A stretch of 62,810 nucleotides of DNA, taken from Acidobacteriota bacterium (lineage in GTDB: Bacteria > Acidobacteriota > Vicinamibacteria > Vicinamibacterales > UBA8438). This document shows, piece by piece, positions 53,851 through 62,465 of the stretch. Where the stretch lies: NCBI GenBank assembly GCA_026708265.1, contig JAPOVI010000014.1, positions 1 through 62,810 of the forward strand, written 5' to 3'. Every line of letters begins with the position of its first letter. The first letter of the stretch is position 1. Both the position numbers and the translations under genes were made by a program. The notes beneath the pieces are model-generated. The model saw nothing but the letters and a program-made list of their open reading frames with translations. It was not told where the DNA came from and did not search any database.

Positions 53851-55487
53851 TCACGCCGGCCTTCTACGAGCCGGTCGCTGATCGCCGGTCCGCAAGCGAT
53901 GCTCCAGCACGGCCACCCCATCGAGAACCCTGACGACGCGCAGGTCGACCTCCAGGGAGTATGTCCGTGCCGCCTCGGTCCCGTCCGGCCCGTCGGGACC
54001 ATCCACCTTCAGTACCCGATGCTCCCCTTCGACGACATCGATGCCGGCCGGCCTCCCCCTGACGTCGAGGTCGAGTCGGCCGCCCGGCGCCACTCCTTCT
54101 GCGAGACGGGATCCGCCTTCCGGCAGCGGCGTCAGTTGGACGTGCAGAACACGTTCGTCCGGTTCCCACTCCGACTCCTCGTGCGCCGCGAATCCGTCCC
54201 TCGCCACGAACACGGTAACCGCAAGATGACCCGCAGCGAGGTCGATCGTCGCACGGCCTCGTTCGTCGGTTCTGGCAGACATCCACGTCCCGTCCGGCGA
54301 CCGGGCCAGCACGGCGGCACCGGCGACAGGTTGCCCGTCGGCGGAGACGCGAACGAGTGGCTCGAGCCTGGGGGGCGCTACCGACCGCACGTGCCGCCAG
54401 GGAATCAGCCCGCCGTCCGTGCGCTGCTGCCGGTCGGCCCCCCCGTAGACCACGGCGGCGTCCAACCGCGGCCGCAGGTCCTGAAGGTGGGGCCGCACGC
54501 GTCGCACGCCGTCGAGCAGGCTCGACGACGGGGTAACCGCGGACTGGCCTCGACCACGGTCAGGCGGTCGGGCTCCTCGATCAGCAGATCCAGTTCCGCG
54601 CCGTTTCGTTCGCGGTAGAAGGAAAGACCTCCACTCTCGCCGCGATGCGTGCGATGCTTGAGCACTTCGGAGACGACCCAGGTCTCGAAGATGGCGCCTC
54701 GAAGCGGATGCGTGCGAAGCTGCCCGGGCTCCCGTACCCCCAGGAGCCAGCATGCGAGAGCCGTGTCATAGAAGTACAGCTTCGGCATCTTCACGAGTCG
54801 CTTGCGCCGGTTGACGTTGAACGGCGGCAAGTGGAACGCGACGAAGCTCGCCTCCAGAATACTGAACCAAGCCTTGGCGGTAGGCTGCGAGATGCCGCAG
54901 TCGTCGGCGAGGGCCGAATAGTTGAGCAGTTGAGCGGTGCGGCCGGCGCAGAGCTCGACGAAGCGCTGAAACGTGTTGAGATCTCCCACCGTGCTGATCG
55001 TGCGCACGTCTCGCTCGATGTAGCTCGCGACGTAGGAGCGCATCCAGTCGGGGGGGCTGACGTTTCGATCGAAGATGCGTAGGTAGCCTCCGCTGAAGAG
55101 CGCCTCGTAGAGACCAGCCGGGTACTTGGGAAAGCGACGGATCTCATCCCAGGACAGCGGGAGGAGCTGGTGCATGGCGGTTCGCCCGGCCAACGACTGC
55201 GTGACCGACTCGAGCAGGGCGAAGTTCTGAGACCCGCTCAGGATCCAGCGCCCCGGCGAGGGGTCGGAGTCGATGATGCCCTGCAGGTACGAGAGCAGCT
55301 CCGGCACCCGCTGCACCTCATCGAGTACGGCGCCGCGCGGGAACTGCGCCAGGAACGCTCTCGGATCGTTCTGCGCGAAGGACCTGTCGTCCGGCGACTC
55401 GAGGGAGCGGTAGGGATGACCGGGGAACACCGCTCGACACAGCGTGGTTTTCCCGCTCTGCCGGGGACTCCCACAGGATGACTCGTT
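53851..55487 (-). pseudogene. Broken AAA/DUF4143 ATPase with an extra C-terminal domain
   Basis: The gene encodes an AAA_14/DUF4143 ATPase. Walker A survives (SPRQSGKTTLCRAV at about 55,430-55,470) but an in-frame TGA lies 11 codons before it with no ATG, GTG or TTG between, so the normal N-terminus is lost. Walker B (GAVLDEVQRVPELL), SGSQNF and the DUF4143 region follow normally to TVVEA. There a one-base deletion near 54,550 shifts the frame: the expected SAVTPSSSLLDGVRRVRPHL appears in the next frame and continues through AAVVYGG to IPWRHV. That frame runs on into about 160 residues like a carboxypeptidase-regulatory domain (RVSADGQPVAGAAVLARSPDG) plus a beta-rich tail ending at 53,851. 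Probably not functional. Confidence 0.78.
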
Positions 55488-56026
55488 CGGCCGACCTGCT
55501 CACCGGACTTCGGCTGGCGCTGGCCCTGCCGCTGGCGGTCGCCTTCGCGCAGCCGGAGTTGCTGGACGCGAGGGTCGCCGCGGTCCTGCTGGCCGCGGCC
55601 ATCGGCAGCGACTACGTCGACGGCAGGGTCGCCCGGCTGCTCGGCACGGCGTCGCCCGGCGGTCAACTCTTCGACCACGGGACCGATTGCCTCTTCGTGA
55701 CCGCATGCCTGACCGGCGCGGCAGTGGCGGGTCAGGTGCCCCTGGTGCTGCCCGCGCTCGTCGCCGTCGCCTTCGGCCAGTACGTGTTCGATTCGTACTG
55801 GGTGCACCGCAAGAAACGGCTGCGCATGAGCACGCTCGGACGCTGGAACGGCATCGGGTACTTCGTTCCGCTGGTCGGGCTGGCGGCGGCTCGTCTGGAG
55901 GTGTTCGCCCCCTTCGCGGCGCTCTTGGCGCAGGCCGCCCGCGCGACCGCGTACGTGCTGGTCGTGTCGACCCTCGTCTCGATCGTCGACCGCGCGACCG
56001 CAGCCCGTCGGGCGCGAGGCGAGTAG
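55478..56026 (+). CDS. CDP-alcohol phosphatidyltransferase-family membrane protein
   Basis: A 182-residue integral membrane enzyme with the complete CDP-alcohol signature D-x2-DG-x2-AR-x8-G-x3-D-x3-D (SDYVDGRVARLLG, then GGQLFDHGTD). It transfers a phospho-alcohol from a CDP-linked donor, usually in phospholipid synthesis. Six hydrophobic helices are apparent. The alcohol cannot be told. Its start overlaps the 5' remnant of the broken ATPase on the other strand, suggesting that a rearrangement joined them. Confidence 0.85.
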   Translation: MTRSADLLTGLRLALALPLAVAFAQPELLDARVAAVLLAAAIGSDYVDGRVARLLGTASPGGQLFDHGTDCLFVTACLTGAAVAGQVPLVLPALVAVAFGQYVFDSYWVHRKKRLRMSTLGRWNGIGYFVPLVGLAAARLEVFAPFAALLAQAARATAYVLVVSTLVSIVDRATAARRARGE

Positions 56027-56030
56027 GTTC

Positions 56031-56627
56031 TCAGAGCCACCCCTTCTGGCGGGCGATGCGCGCCGCCTCGACGCGGTTCGCCGCACCGAGCTTCCCGATC
56101 GCCTCCGACAGGTAGTTGCGTACGGTCCCTTCCGACAGGCCGAGGTTCGACGCGATGTCGGCTCCGGGGAGGCCGTCTCCGGCCAGGCGCAGGACCTGCC
56201 GCTCGCGATCGGTCAGCGGGTCGGCCTCGCACCAGGCCTCCGCGGCCAGCTCCGGTGCGATGGCGCGGCGGCCGGCCTGAACGTCGCGCACGGCGCGCGC
56301 GAGCTCTTCCGCCGGCGAGTCCTTCAGCAGGTAGCCGCGGACGCCGGCGTCGAGGGCCCGGCGCAGGTAGCCGGGACGGGCGAAGGTGGTGAGGATGATG
56401 ACCCGCTGGCCGCGCCCGACGAGCGTCGCGGCCAGCTCCAGCCCGCTCATCCGCGGCATCTCGATATCGGTGAGCACGACATCAGGTTGCACGCGCTCGG
56501 CCAGACCGAGGGCCTCGGCGCCGTCCCGTGCGCGGCCGACCACCTCGATGTCGTCCTCGAGGTCGAGCAACGCGCAGAGCGCGCCGAGCACCATCGCCTG
56601 GTCCTCGGCGACCAGAACCCGGATCAT
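56031..56627 (-). CDS. LuxR/NarL-type response regulator
   Basis: A 198-residue regulator. Receiver domain with the acidic pair (VAEDQ), phospho-acceptor Asp at about 54 (VLTDIEMPRMSG), TT in IILTTF and Lys in LLKDSP; then a LuxR-type helix-turn-helix (PLTDRERQVLRLAGDGLPGADIASNLGLSEGTVRNYLSEAIGKLGA). It resembles DesR. ATG overlaps the kinase stop by four bases, so kinase and regulator are translated together. It probably controls its own operon, which contains an ABC exporter. Confidence 0.92.
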   Translation of the reverse strand: MIRVLVAEDQAMVLGALCALLDLEDDIEVVGRARDGAEALGLAERVQPDVVLTDIEMPRMSGLELAATLVGRGQRVIILTTFARPGYLRRALDAGVRGYLLKDSPAEELARAVRDVQAGRRAIAPELAAEAWCEADPLTDRERQVLRLAGDGLPGADIASNLGLSEGTVRNYLSEAIGKLGAANRVEAARIARQKGWL

Positions 56628-57760
56628 GCCGCTTCCCGGCCCGGCGCCCGCACGCCCGCCCCCTGCGGCCCGGCGGCCGGGAGGCGAACGGTGAGGGTGA
56701 CGCCCGCCGCAGAGTCGAGCTCCACCGCGCCGCCGGCCCGCTCCACCCGTTCGCGCATGCCGGAGAGGCCCGTGCCCTCCCGAATCGCACCGCCTACCCC
56801 GTCGTCGGCCACCGTGAGGCGGATTCGTAATCCCTGACGCGCGAGGCTGACCCGGCAGTGACGGGCGTCCGAGTGGCGGACGACGTTGGTGATCGCCTCG
56901 CGCAGGCACATCGCCAGCACGACCTCCTGGTCCGGCGGCAGGTCGATCGGCGGAAGGTCGACGGCGAGCTCGATGCCCCGCGCCTCGCACGCGAGACGCG
57001 CAGCGGCCAGTTCGCCGTCCAGGTCCGCCCGGCGGAAGCCGGCCACCGCCTCGCGCACCTGGCGCAGGGCGCCGCGCGAGATGGTCTCGACGTCTCGGAT
57101 CTCCTGCTCCGCCCGTCGATCTCCGCGCGTCGCGAGCTTCGCGGCCAGCTCGGCCTTGATGGCGATTACCGACAGCGTGTGGCCGAGGAGATCGTGGAGA
57201 TCGCGCGCAATCCGCTCGCGTTCGGCAACGGCCGCAAGGCGCCGCACTTCAGTCTGTGACAGCCTCAGCGCGCTCTCCTGACGCCCGGCCTCCGCGAGGT
57301 GGACCGTCGCCGCGCCGACCAGCGCGGAGACCGGGGCACCGAACAGGAGGAAGATCGCGGGCAGGTCCAGCGCCAGCGACTCCAGGAAGACCACGAGCGC
57401 GATGCCCGCGAGGTATGCCCAGGCACGCGGCGGCCGGACCGCACGTCCGACGAACGCGCTGCCGTAGATGAAGAAGACCGTAGCGCCCGCGTTGAACGGC
57501 ATCCAGGCGATGCCGAGCAGCAGCAGGCCCGCCACGTTGACGAGCAGCCGCTGGCCGGACTTCCAGTAGCCGTTGAAGTAGACCGCGAGGAACAGCGCGA
57601 TGGTGCACAGGGCGAGGGTGAACTCGACCGGCTCGAGCGGCACCAGGAACCACTTCTGAAAGAAGTTGGTCAGCCAGAAGAGCCACAGGTAGGGCATCCA
57701 GCCGAGCCGCTCCGGTGGCAGGAGTCGTCTATGCGCCAGCCGTCGCGGCGTTCCGCTCAC
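56624..57760 (-). CDS. DesK-like sensor histidine kinase
   Basis: A 378-residue kinase. Four or more membrane helices (about 22-150) precede a HisKA_3 dimerisation helix with His at about 189 (ERERIARDLHDLLGHTLSVIAIKAELA) and a HATPase domain (LREAITNVVRHSDA, VADDGVG, GTGLSGMRERV). I start at GTG because GGGAGG lies seven bases upstream and this keeps RRLLPPERLGWMPYLW, an opening usual for DesK-type kinases; an ATG 21 codons later is the alternative. The start overlaps the preceding small membrane gene by 32 bases. Confidence 0.9.
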   Translation of the reverse strand: MSGTPRRLAHRRLLPPERLGWMPYLWLFWLTNFFQKWFLVPLEPVEFTLALCTIALFLAVYFNGYWKSGQRLLVNVAGLLLLGIAWMPFNAGATVFFIYGSAFVGRAVRPPRAWAYLAGIALVVFLESLALDLPAIFLLFGAPVSALVGAATVHLAEAGRQESALRLSQTEVRRLAAVAERERIARDLHDLLGHTLSVIAIKAELAAKLATRGDRRAEQEIRDVETISRGALRQVREAVAGFRRADLDGELAAARLACEARGIELAVDLPPIDLPPDQEVVLAMCLREAITNVVRHSDARHCRVSLARQGLRIRLTVADDGVGGAIREGTGLSGMRERVERAGGAVELDSAAGVTLTVRLPAAGPQGAGVRAPGREAA

Positions 57761-58154
57761 CGGCGATCCTCCCGACGATGGAACCGACGGCGACGCACCA
57801 CACCATCTCGTTGATCGTCCAGGCCCACGCCAGGCCGTAGGAGAACTCGACCAGGACAAGGTTGAGGAAGATGTGCGTCGGGAACCCGATGAGCACGCCC
57901 GCGTAGACGCCGAAGGCCGCCCCGCCCGCCGCGCCGGCTCCGAAGCAGGACCGGACACGTGCATAGACCCAGACGAATACCGCGACGGACACGAAGTCGC
58001 CCAGGGTGAGCCACAGCGGAGAGAAATCCGTGCGGAAGAGAATGGACGCGTCTGCGTAGATGGGATTGAGCAGGAAGCCGTGGACGATGATGTCCAGGGC
58101 ATTCGCCACAATCCCACCGAGCACAATCGCGAGGACGGTCTGCTTTCTGGTCAT
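57729..58154 (-). CDS. Small four-helix membrane protein
   Basis: A 141-residue protein with about four hydrophobic helices (TVLAIVLGGIVANALDIIVHGFL, LTLGDFVSVAVFVWVYARV, GGAAFGVYAGVLIGFPTHIFLNL, WAWTINEMVWCVAVGSIVGRI). No family recognised with confidence. GGAGG lies three bases before the ATG, partly formed by the 15-base duplication between this gene and the amidohydrolase. It may be an accessory subunit of the sensor kinase or the ABC system. Confidence 0.65.
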   Translation of the reverse strand: MTRKQTVLAIVLGGIVANALDIIVHGFLLNPIYADASILFRTDFSPLWLTLGDFVSVAVFVWVYARVRSCFGAGAAGGAAFGVYAGVLIGFPTHIFLNLVLVEFSYGLAWAWTINEMVWCVAVGSIVGRIAGERNAATAGA

Positions 58155-58161
58155 GGTCCTC

Positions 58162-58191
58162 CTACCGGATCTCCACCTACCGGATCTCCAC
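58162..58191 (-). repeat. 15-base perfect tandem duplication spanning the amidohydrolase stop
   Basis: On the minus strand GTGGAGATCCGGTAG occurs twice in direct succession. The first copy encodes the last four residues and stop of the amidohydrolase; the second repeats them in frame and sits just before the ribosome site of the next gene. Confidence 0.92.
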
Positions 58192-60027
58192 GTCGTCGAG
58201 CTCGAAGGCGAAGGCTCCCGCGGAGGCCCCTGGCGGGGCCGTCGCCACGAACGCAAGGCCCTCGATGAGTCCGGGAGTCGCGGTCGGGAAGCGCGCGAGC
58301 GGGATCTCCACCTCCGTCCAGTCCGCGGGAGCGGTGAACGGCACGCTGGGGGGCGCGGCCACCGACGCGCCGCCGCTGAACAGCATGACCAGATAGCCCC
58401 TTCCGTCACCGCGCGTCCGGAAGCGCAGCACCTCGCGGCCGGAGAAATCGACCGGCTGCATCGGCGCGGGGCCCGGGAAGTAGATGGCGCCCGCCCACGG
58501 GAACATGAACGCGGAGTTGCCCGCGACGACCTCGCCTTCCACCCGCAACGCCCCTTGCGGGGCCGACAGCTCCGCGGTCGACGTGCCGCCCCGGATCCGG
58601 TCGGTCGACACCTGCCATCCGGCCCCGAAGCTGGCGCCGACGCCCTCCTCGAAGTCCGAGATCAGCGTGGTCTCGGGGGCCGCCGGCGCCGCCGACGTCT
58701 CGCGGTCGATGCTGCGCGCCACCGGGTAGCCGTCCTTCCACACGGCGACCAGGCGCGTGCTGGCGGAGACGTCGCTCTCCAGATCGCCGTCTACCAGCAC
58801 CAGGTCGGCGATCCGGCCTGCCTCGATGCGCCCGCGGTCATCGAGGCCGAAGATGGCGGCCGGCGTCGCGGTGGCGGCGGCCAGCACCTCGGCGCTGCTG
58901 AGCCCGGCACGCACCAGGAGCTGCAGCTCGCCATGCTGGGAGATCCCGGCCCCGGTACCGGGGTTCGGGGCGTCGGTCCCCGCGAGCAGGCGCACGCCGG
59001 CCGCGTGCAGGCGCCGCACGTTGGCGATAGCCGTCTCGCCCCGCGTGGCGGGCCGGGCCTCGTCGGGCAGGTCGGGGAAGCGGTTGACCAGCGTCTCGCG
59101 CTGCATGCGAGACGCGTTGGCCCCGCCCGCCTCCTGCAGCAGCTCGGCATCGATGCCGTCCCCGCTCATCGCGGTCACGACCGACAGCGTCGGGACGACG
59201 AAGACACCGGCTTCGGCAATCTGCGCCGCCTGCGGGTCGTCGACGACCGCGTCGCCCCAGACGTGCACCAGGCCGTCCGCGCCGAGGTCCACCGCCTCGA
59301 GGGCGTGCGCGAGCTTGGACACGTGGACGACGGCCAGCAGGCCCTCGGCGTGCGCGGCGGCGATGAGCGCGCCGATCGTCTCCGGACCGAGCGACGGGAT
59401 GTCCATGTAGGGGCTGCCGTCCTCGTACACGATCTTGATCCAGTCCGAGCCCTCGGCCTTGCGCGCCGCGACCCACGCCGCGGCGTCGGCGGGAGCGCTC
59501 ACGGGCTCCACCGGGATCCCGAACTGCGTGCCGTGCCCGCCGTCGGCCGTCGCCAGCATGCCGGCGGTGAAGAGGTCGGCCTCGTCGCCGCGCTCCAGCG
59601 TCTCGCGCGCGGCGCGCTTCGAGGCGGCGAGGGCCGGATCGGTGAACTGATCGAGCACCGACGTGACGCCGAAGCGGACCGCGTCGTTGAGCGTCGTGCC
59701 GAAGGTATGCACGTGGGCGTCGATCAGCCCGGGCAACAGGGTCCGCCCGCTGCCGTCGACGCGCGAGACGTCGTCGGGGATCTCGAGCGCCGCGCCGACC
59801 GCTCGAATCCTGCCGTCCTCGACCCAGACGTCGTGGTCGGCCCGGAACGTCTCCCCGTCGAAGACCGTGGCGCGGATGACGGCGAAGCTCCCTTCCGGCA
59901 ACTCGTCCGCGGCCCCCTGCCCCGGTGCGGACGGCTCCGGCAGCGCCATCAGCGTCCCCACGAACACGAGAACGGCCGCCGCTACGTATACGACGGCCCG
60001 CATCACGGTCCTCTCCGCTCCCTGCAT
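58177..60027 (-). CDS. Secreted amidohydrolase with C-terminal CIA30-like domain
   Basis: A 616-residue protein. A signal or anchor segment (VVYVAAAVLVFVGTLMALP) leads to a metal-dependent amidohydrolase domain with DAHVHTF (HxH, about 104), the Lys segment DWIKIVYEDG, HVSKLAHAL, LLAGTDAPNPG and a closing beta sandwich (LDDRGRIEAGRIADLVLVDG). After about residue 465 a galactose-binding or CIA30-like beta domain follows (ISDFEEGVGASFGAGWQVSTD ... VLRFRTRGDGRGYLVMLF). It hydrolyses an amide, lactam or similar bond outside the cytoplasm. GGAGG lies six bases before the ATG. Confidence 0.83.
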   Translation of the reverse strand: MQGAERTVMRAVVYVAAAVLVFVGTLMALPEPSAPGQGAADELPEGSFAVIRATVFDGETFRADHDVWVEDGRIRAVGAALEIPDDVSRVDGSGRTLLPGLIDAHVHTFGTTLNDAVRFGVTSVLDQFTDPALAASKRAARETLERGDEADLFTAGMLATADGGHGTQFGIPVEPVSAPADAAAWVAARKAEGSDWIKIVYEDGSPYMDIPSLGPETIGALIAAAHAEGLLAVVHVSKLAHALEAVDLGADGLVHVWGDAVVDDPQAAQIAEAGVFVVPTLSVVTAMSGDGIDAELLQEAGGANASRMQRETLVNRFPDLPDEARPATRGETAIANVRRLHAAGVRLLAGTDAPNPGTGAGISQHGELQLLVRAGLSSAEVLAAATATPAAIFGLDDRGRIEAGRIADLVLVDGDLESDVSASTRLVAVWKDGYPVARSIDRETSAAPAAPETTLISDFEEGVGASFGAGWQVSTDRIRGGTSTAELSAPQGALRVEGEVVAGNSAFMFPWAGAIYFPGPAPMQPVDFSGREVLRFRTRGDGRGYLVMLFSGGASVAAPPSVPFTAPADWTEVEIPLARFPTATPGLIEGLAFVATAPPGASAGAFAFELDDVEIR

Positions 60028-60045
60028 CCTTGCCTCCTCCCCGCG

Positions 60046-60822
60046 TCAGGGCTGGCTGACGCGGCGGAACCCGAACGACGCGACGATCAGGAACGCGACC
60101 GTGCAGGCGCCCAGCACCGCGAGGTGCAACGCCGCGGACTGCCCCTCGTCCATGGCGATCACCTTCAGCGCGAGCTGCGCGAGGTGGTAGGCGGGAAACA
60201 CGACCGCTACGTCCTGCAGGACCGATGGGAACAGCGAGATGGGCAGCCACAACCCGGACAGGAACGCCATCGGCCGGTCGACGAGGTTGCCGATGGCGAC
60301 GGCGGCCTGCGCCCGCACCCAGGCGCCGATGGCGAGGCCCAGGGCGCAGAACGGGAACACCCCCGCGAGCACGACCCCGGCCAGCGCGAACCACTGCCAG
60401 CGGTACAGCGCGACCCCTGCGGCGGTGGCGCCGAGCACGAACAGCCCGAGCACGACGGCGGCGCCGAAGAGCATCGCCATGGCCACGCGCGCGAACAGGT
60501 ACGCCCCGACCGGCATCGGCGTAGTCTGCTTCAGGAGCAACGCGCCGCTCTCGCGCTCGGTGGCCAGCCCGACCCCGAAACCGAACAGCGACGGGGGAAT
60601 GATCCCGAACACGCCGTAGGTGGCGAGCAGGTAGGTGGGCATCATGGGCGCGAAGGCCATCACCACCCCGAAGAAGACGTAGAACATCAGCGGGAAGACC
60701 AGCGTCGGGACGGTGAAGGCCGGCGTCCGCGCCACGGTCAGGCACTGGGCGCGCGTCTCCATCACGTAGACCCGCGCGCGGTGCGCGAGGCCCGGCCGGG
60801 CTCGCTCGCCGGTCACCGTCAT
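60046..60822 (-). CDS. ABC-2-type transporter permease
   Basis: A 258-residue permease with about six membrane helices (FTVPTLVFPLMFYVFFGVVMAFAP, IIPPSLFGFGVGLATERESGALLLKQTTPMP, FGAAVVLGLFVLGATAAGVALY, FALAGVVLAGVFPFCALGLAIGAWV, LHLAVLGACTVAFLIVASFGF). The loop TERESGALLLKQTTPMP is typical of ABC-2 exporters. Its ATG overlaps the ATPase stop by one base (TGATG). It should export a lipid, drug or polysaccharide together with the ATPase. Confidence 0.88.
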   Translation of the reverse strand: MTVTGERARPGLAHRARVYVMETRAQCLTVARTPAFTVPTLVFPLMFYVFFGVVMAFAPMMPTYLLATYGVFGIIPPSLFGFGVGLATERESGALLLKQTTPMPVGAYLFARVAMAMLFGAAVVLGLFVLGATAAGVALYRWQWFALAGVVLAGVFPFCALGLAIGAWVRAQAAVAIGNLVDRPMAFLSGLWLPISLFPSVLQDVAVVFPAYHLAQLALKVIAMDEGQSAALHLAVLGACTVAFLIVASFGFRRVSQP

Positions 60823-61760
60823 CACGCGTCCTCCTGCCGGCCGTCGGCGCGGATCAGCGTCAGGAACGCATCCTCGAGCCCTACGCCGGTCACCTGCAGA
60901 TCGTGGAGGTCGGGATCGCGCGCCAGCAGGGTCCGCAGGACCTCCTCGGGACGCGCGGCGAGGATCTCCAGGTGGCGGCCGTTCCGCTCGGCGCGCGCCA
61001 CGCCGGGCAGGGCGAACACCGCTTCCCGGCTGACGCTGGTGACGCACCGGATGCGCCGATCGGCCGCGCGAGACTTGATCTCGGCCGGCGTTCCCTCGGC
61101 CACGACACGCCCACGATCCAGGACCGCGATGCGGTCCGCGAGGGCGTCGGCCTCCTCCAGGTAGTGCGTCGTCAGGACCGCGGTGCGGCCGGCCGCCTTC
61201 AGGGCGCGGATCTCCCCCCACAGGCTGCGCCGCGCCTCGACGTCGAGCCCCGTCGTCGGCTCGTCCAGGAAGACCAGCTCCGGATCGCCGGCCAGGGCCA
61301 GCGCGAACATGACGCGTTGCTTCTGCCCGCCGGACAGGCGCGCGAAACGGCGCTCGGCGACGTCCTCCAGACCGGCCAGGGCAAGGAGCCGCGACAGGGG
61401 GAGCGGCGCCGGGTAGTAGCTCGAGAAGAGCTCCAGGTGCTCGGAGACGGTGAGCGTGATCGGGACGCCCGACGACTGCAGCATGGCGCCGCGGCGGAAG
61501 CGTACGGCCGCGGCCCCCGGCTCGCGCCCGAAGACGCGCACCTCGCCGCGCTGCACGGGAAGGCTGCCCAGCAGCAGGGCTATCGCCGTCGTCTTGCCGG
61601 CCCCGTTCGGGCCGAGCACGGCCAGCACCTCGCCCGCCCGGACGTCGAGGTCCATCCCGTCGAGGGCGACGACGTCCCCGTAGCGATGGTGCACCCCCGC
61701 GAGCTCGGCGACGCACCCGCCGCGCTCGCTCTGCCCCGCTGTCTCGGAAGCCCCCGTCAT
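60822..61760 (-). CDS. ABC transporter ATP-binding protein
   Basis: A 312-residue ATPase with Walker A GPNGAGKTT (about 50-58), Q-loop MLQSSGVP, signature LSGGQKQRV, Walker B LVFLDEP and the switch His in LTTHYLEEADALADR. The C-terminal region (REAVFALPGVARAERNGRHLEIL) is the usual accessory domain of DrrA-type exporters. First gene of the six-gene operon ending in the two-component system, an arrangement like the BceAB or DesKR-linked exporters that defend against membrane stress. The ribosome site is weak (GCAGG). Confidence 0.92.
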   Translation of the reverse strand: MTGASETAGQSERGGCVAELAGVHHRYGDVVALDGMDLDVRAGEVLAVLGPNGAGKTTAIALLLGSLPVQRGEVRVFGREPGAAAVRFRRGAMLQSSGVPITLTVSEHLELFSSYYPAPLPLSRLLALAGLEDVAERRFARLSGGQKQRVMFALALAGDPELVFLDEPTTGLDVEARRSLWGEIRALKAAGRTAVLTTHYLEEADALADRIAVLDRGRVVAEGTPAEIKSRAADRRIRCVTSVSREAVFALPGVARAERNGRHLEILAARPEEVLRTLLARDPDLHDLQVTGVGLEDAFLTLIRADGRQEDA

Positions 61761-61848
61761 CCTGCGATCGATGATACGGACCGCGCCGCTTCCTCGGTAG
61801 TGCCGGGCGTCAGCGACTGCGACTGACGAATGTCACGGAGCAGGCCGA

Positions 61849-62403
61849 CTAGCGCGACACTTTGCGGTACTTGCGGATCGGCCGACCGCCGCTCGTCTTG
61901 AGCAGGAACGTCCGCCCGGGCACGTCGTACTCCCAGCGCAGCGTCTCGCCGTCGAGCACGAGCATGTCGCCCTCGCGGCTGATCCGGAACGTCCGCATGC
62001 GGATCGGGTCCGAGCCCGTGACCGTGAGCTCGACGTCGTCGGGCGACGCTCCGTGCAGGTCCTCCGAGCGCTCGTAGCCGTAGGTCCACGTCATCGGCCC
62101 CCAGCGGTACTCCCCGTACCCCGCCGTCGACTCGAAGTCGTCCGGGCCGTTGCGGTGGCGAATGGCCATGACCAACCCGTCATGCACCATCCAGCGCCCC
62201 TCCATCTCGGGTGGGCGCAGCACCCGGTCGCCGACGTGCCACTCGACGAGCTCCCACGTGCCCTCGATCACGGCCCGGACGTCGGCCGGCGGGGCTGCGT
62301 CCTGCGCTGCGGCCGGCGCGGGACGCGCCCCCAGAGCCACGAGGAGGCCGATCGCGCCCAGCGCCGCTGGAAGGATGCTGACGACGGTCCGGCGTTGCGA
62401 CAT
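61849..62403 (-). CDS. Secreted lipocalin-like small protein
   Basis: A 184-residue protein with a signal peptide (ILPAALGAIGLLVALGARPAPAAAQ) and a small beta barrel pattern: VIEGTWELVEWHVGD, GRWMVHDGLVMAIRHRNG, MLVLDGETLRWEYDVPGR. It resembles the lipocalin-like repeats of the lipoprotein near 50 kb but is shorter. Function unknown. AGGAGG stands six bases before the ATG. It is divergent from the aldo/keto reductase at the edge. Confidence 0.72.
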   Translation of the reverse strand: MSQRRTVVSILPAALGAIGLLVALGARPAPAAAQDAAPPADVRAVIEGTWELVEWHVGDRVLRPPEMEGRWMVHDGLVMAIRHRNGPDDFESTAGYGEYRWGPMTWTYGYERSEDLHGASPDDVELTVTGSDPIRMRTFRISREGDMLVLDGETLRWEYDVPGRTFLLKTSGGRPIRKYRKVSR

Positions 62404-62465
62404 GCGAATCCTCCTGCGATGTACGATCCCGACACCGGCGGCGCACGTCGGGAAGGGAGATGCGA

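Noticed and set aside
58060..61164. A 1,034-codon plus-strand open frame
   Set aside because: Antisense to the amidohydrolase, permease and ATPase genes; no recognisable domain.
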